Assembly: GCA_024449915.1 (NCBI GenBank) | Contig: JAMZAV010000074.1 | Coordinates: 310,001-374,000 of the forward strand | DNA: 64,000 nucleotides | DNA from: Sweltsa coloradensis | Taxonomy: Eukaryota; Arthropoda; Insecta; Plecoptera; Chloroperlidae | Direction of reading: 5' to 3' | Shown here: positions 63,523 through 64,000 of the stretch, in pieces | How positions within the stretch are numbered: the first letter of the stretch is position 1 | Layout: each line of letters starts with the position of its first letter | The notes under the pieces: generated by a model | What the model saw: the letters and a program-made list of their open reading frames with translations, nothing else | Databases searched by the model: none | What the model was told of the DNA's origin: nothing | Translations under genes and position numbers: made by a program

Positions 63523-64000
63523 TACATTTTAGATTATGGTAACTTGATTGTTGACTTCATGAAGCTTGAATGAATCTTTGTAAACAAACTGTATTTCCTG
63601 TTTTAGCCCCAAAATTTCTCGATTACTGGATTTACTGCCTACACTCGCTTGCACTTGACAAATTTATTGTCAAGCTAACAAAATAGAACCCACCAAACCA
63701 ACACTTGAGACCAAAATGTATTTAAACAAATTACAGAAATAGACATAGGCCTACTATGAAATAATTACAAAACATTGTTATTATTTATTTATCTACTGAA
63801 ATGTGGAAAGAAACATTGAGGTTATTACTAATGTTCAGGGTAGATGCTAGCCTACATGCATGGCGATCGAAACCCTCAGCCAGTCGTTTTGACAGGTATG
63901 CCTAGACCTGGCTTCGATCACATCAGATAGTGTGGGCCCGTGTGGCACAGGAAAAATACACATTTTTGCAGACATGGGCCTGGGATTTGGCTGAAACTAA
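63523..64000. other. Window end, no recognised feature
   Basis: AT-rich with a TAGGCCTA octamer near 63747. A noncoding first exon of UPF2 could lie here but cannot be shown from sequence alone. Confidence 0.4.

Overview
This 64 kb window is AT-rich eukaryotic genomic DNA from an animal. It carries spliced genes with GT-AG introns and a dense load of animal-type mobile DNA: Penelope-like and LINE fragments, many hAT-type miniature elements and Helitron/Helentron-like non-autonomous elements. The protein sequences and the repeat mix suggest an invertebrate, perhaps marine. I cannot name the species. The palindromic octamer TAGGCCTA occurs about 45 times, where roughly one would be expected at this base composition.

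Two genes are present and they converge. On the + strand, 356-4920 holds the last five visible coding exons of an adaptin large chain, best matched to AP-4 epsilon; its 5' part lies outside the window. On the - strand, 62053 down to 20173 holds what reads as a complete UPF2 gene (nonsense-mediated mRNA decay). Its 18 coding exons keep reading phase throughout and total 4506 nt, giving 1501 residues. They encode a long N-terminal extension, three MIF4G regions, an acidic linker and the UPF1-binding C-terminus. UPF2 coding sequence is only about 11 percent of its 42 kb span.

The two genes share no obvious function (vesicle sorting versus mRNA surveillance), and nothing suggests coordinated expression. 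The interval between them, 5180-20170, is built almost wholly of repeats. It holds hAT-type miniature elements with perfect 8-bp target duplications, a 188-bp tandem array split by an insertion, a Penelope-like remnant with a GIY-YIG endonuclease ORF, and a truncated LINE nested in a miniature element.

The UPF2 introns hold more of the same families. The clearest example is at 25.3-28.1 kb, where a LINE is split by a TTAA-flanked foldback element that itself carries two hAT-type elements. Intron 5 (43.0-51.3 kb) contains a ~330-bp satellite-like block and a 2.6-kb tandem duplication. One arm of that duplication is so rich in small deletions that an assembly error must be considered.

I see no bacterial features, CRISPR arrays, operons or rRNA. 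The tRNA-like stretches appear to be SINE or pseudogene remnants. All calls come from reading the sequence; no database search was run.
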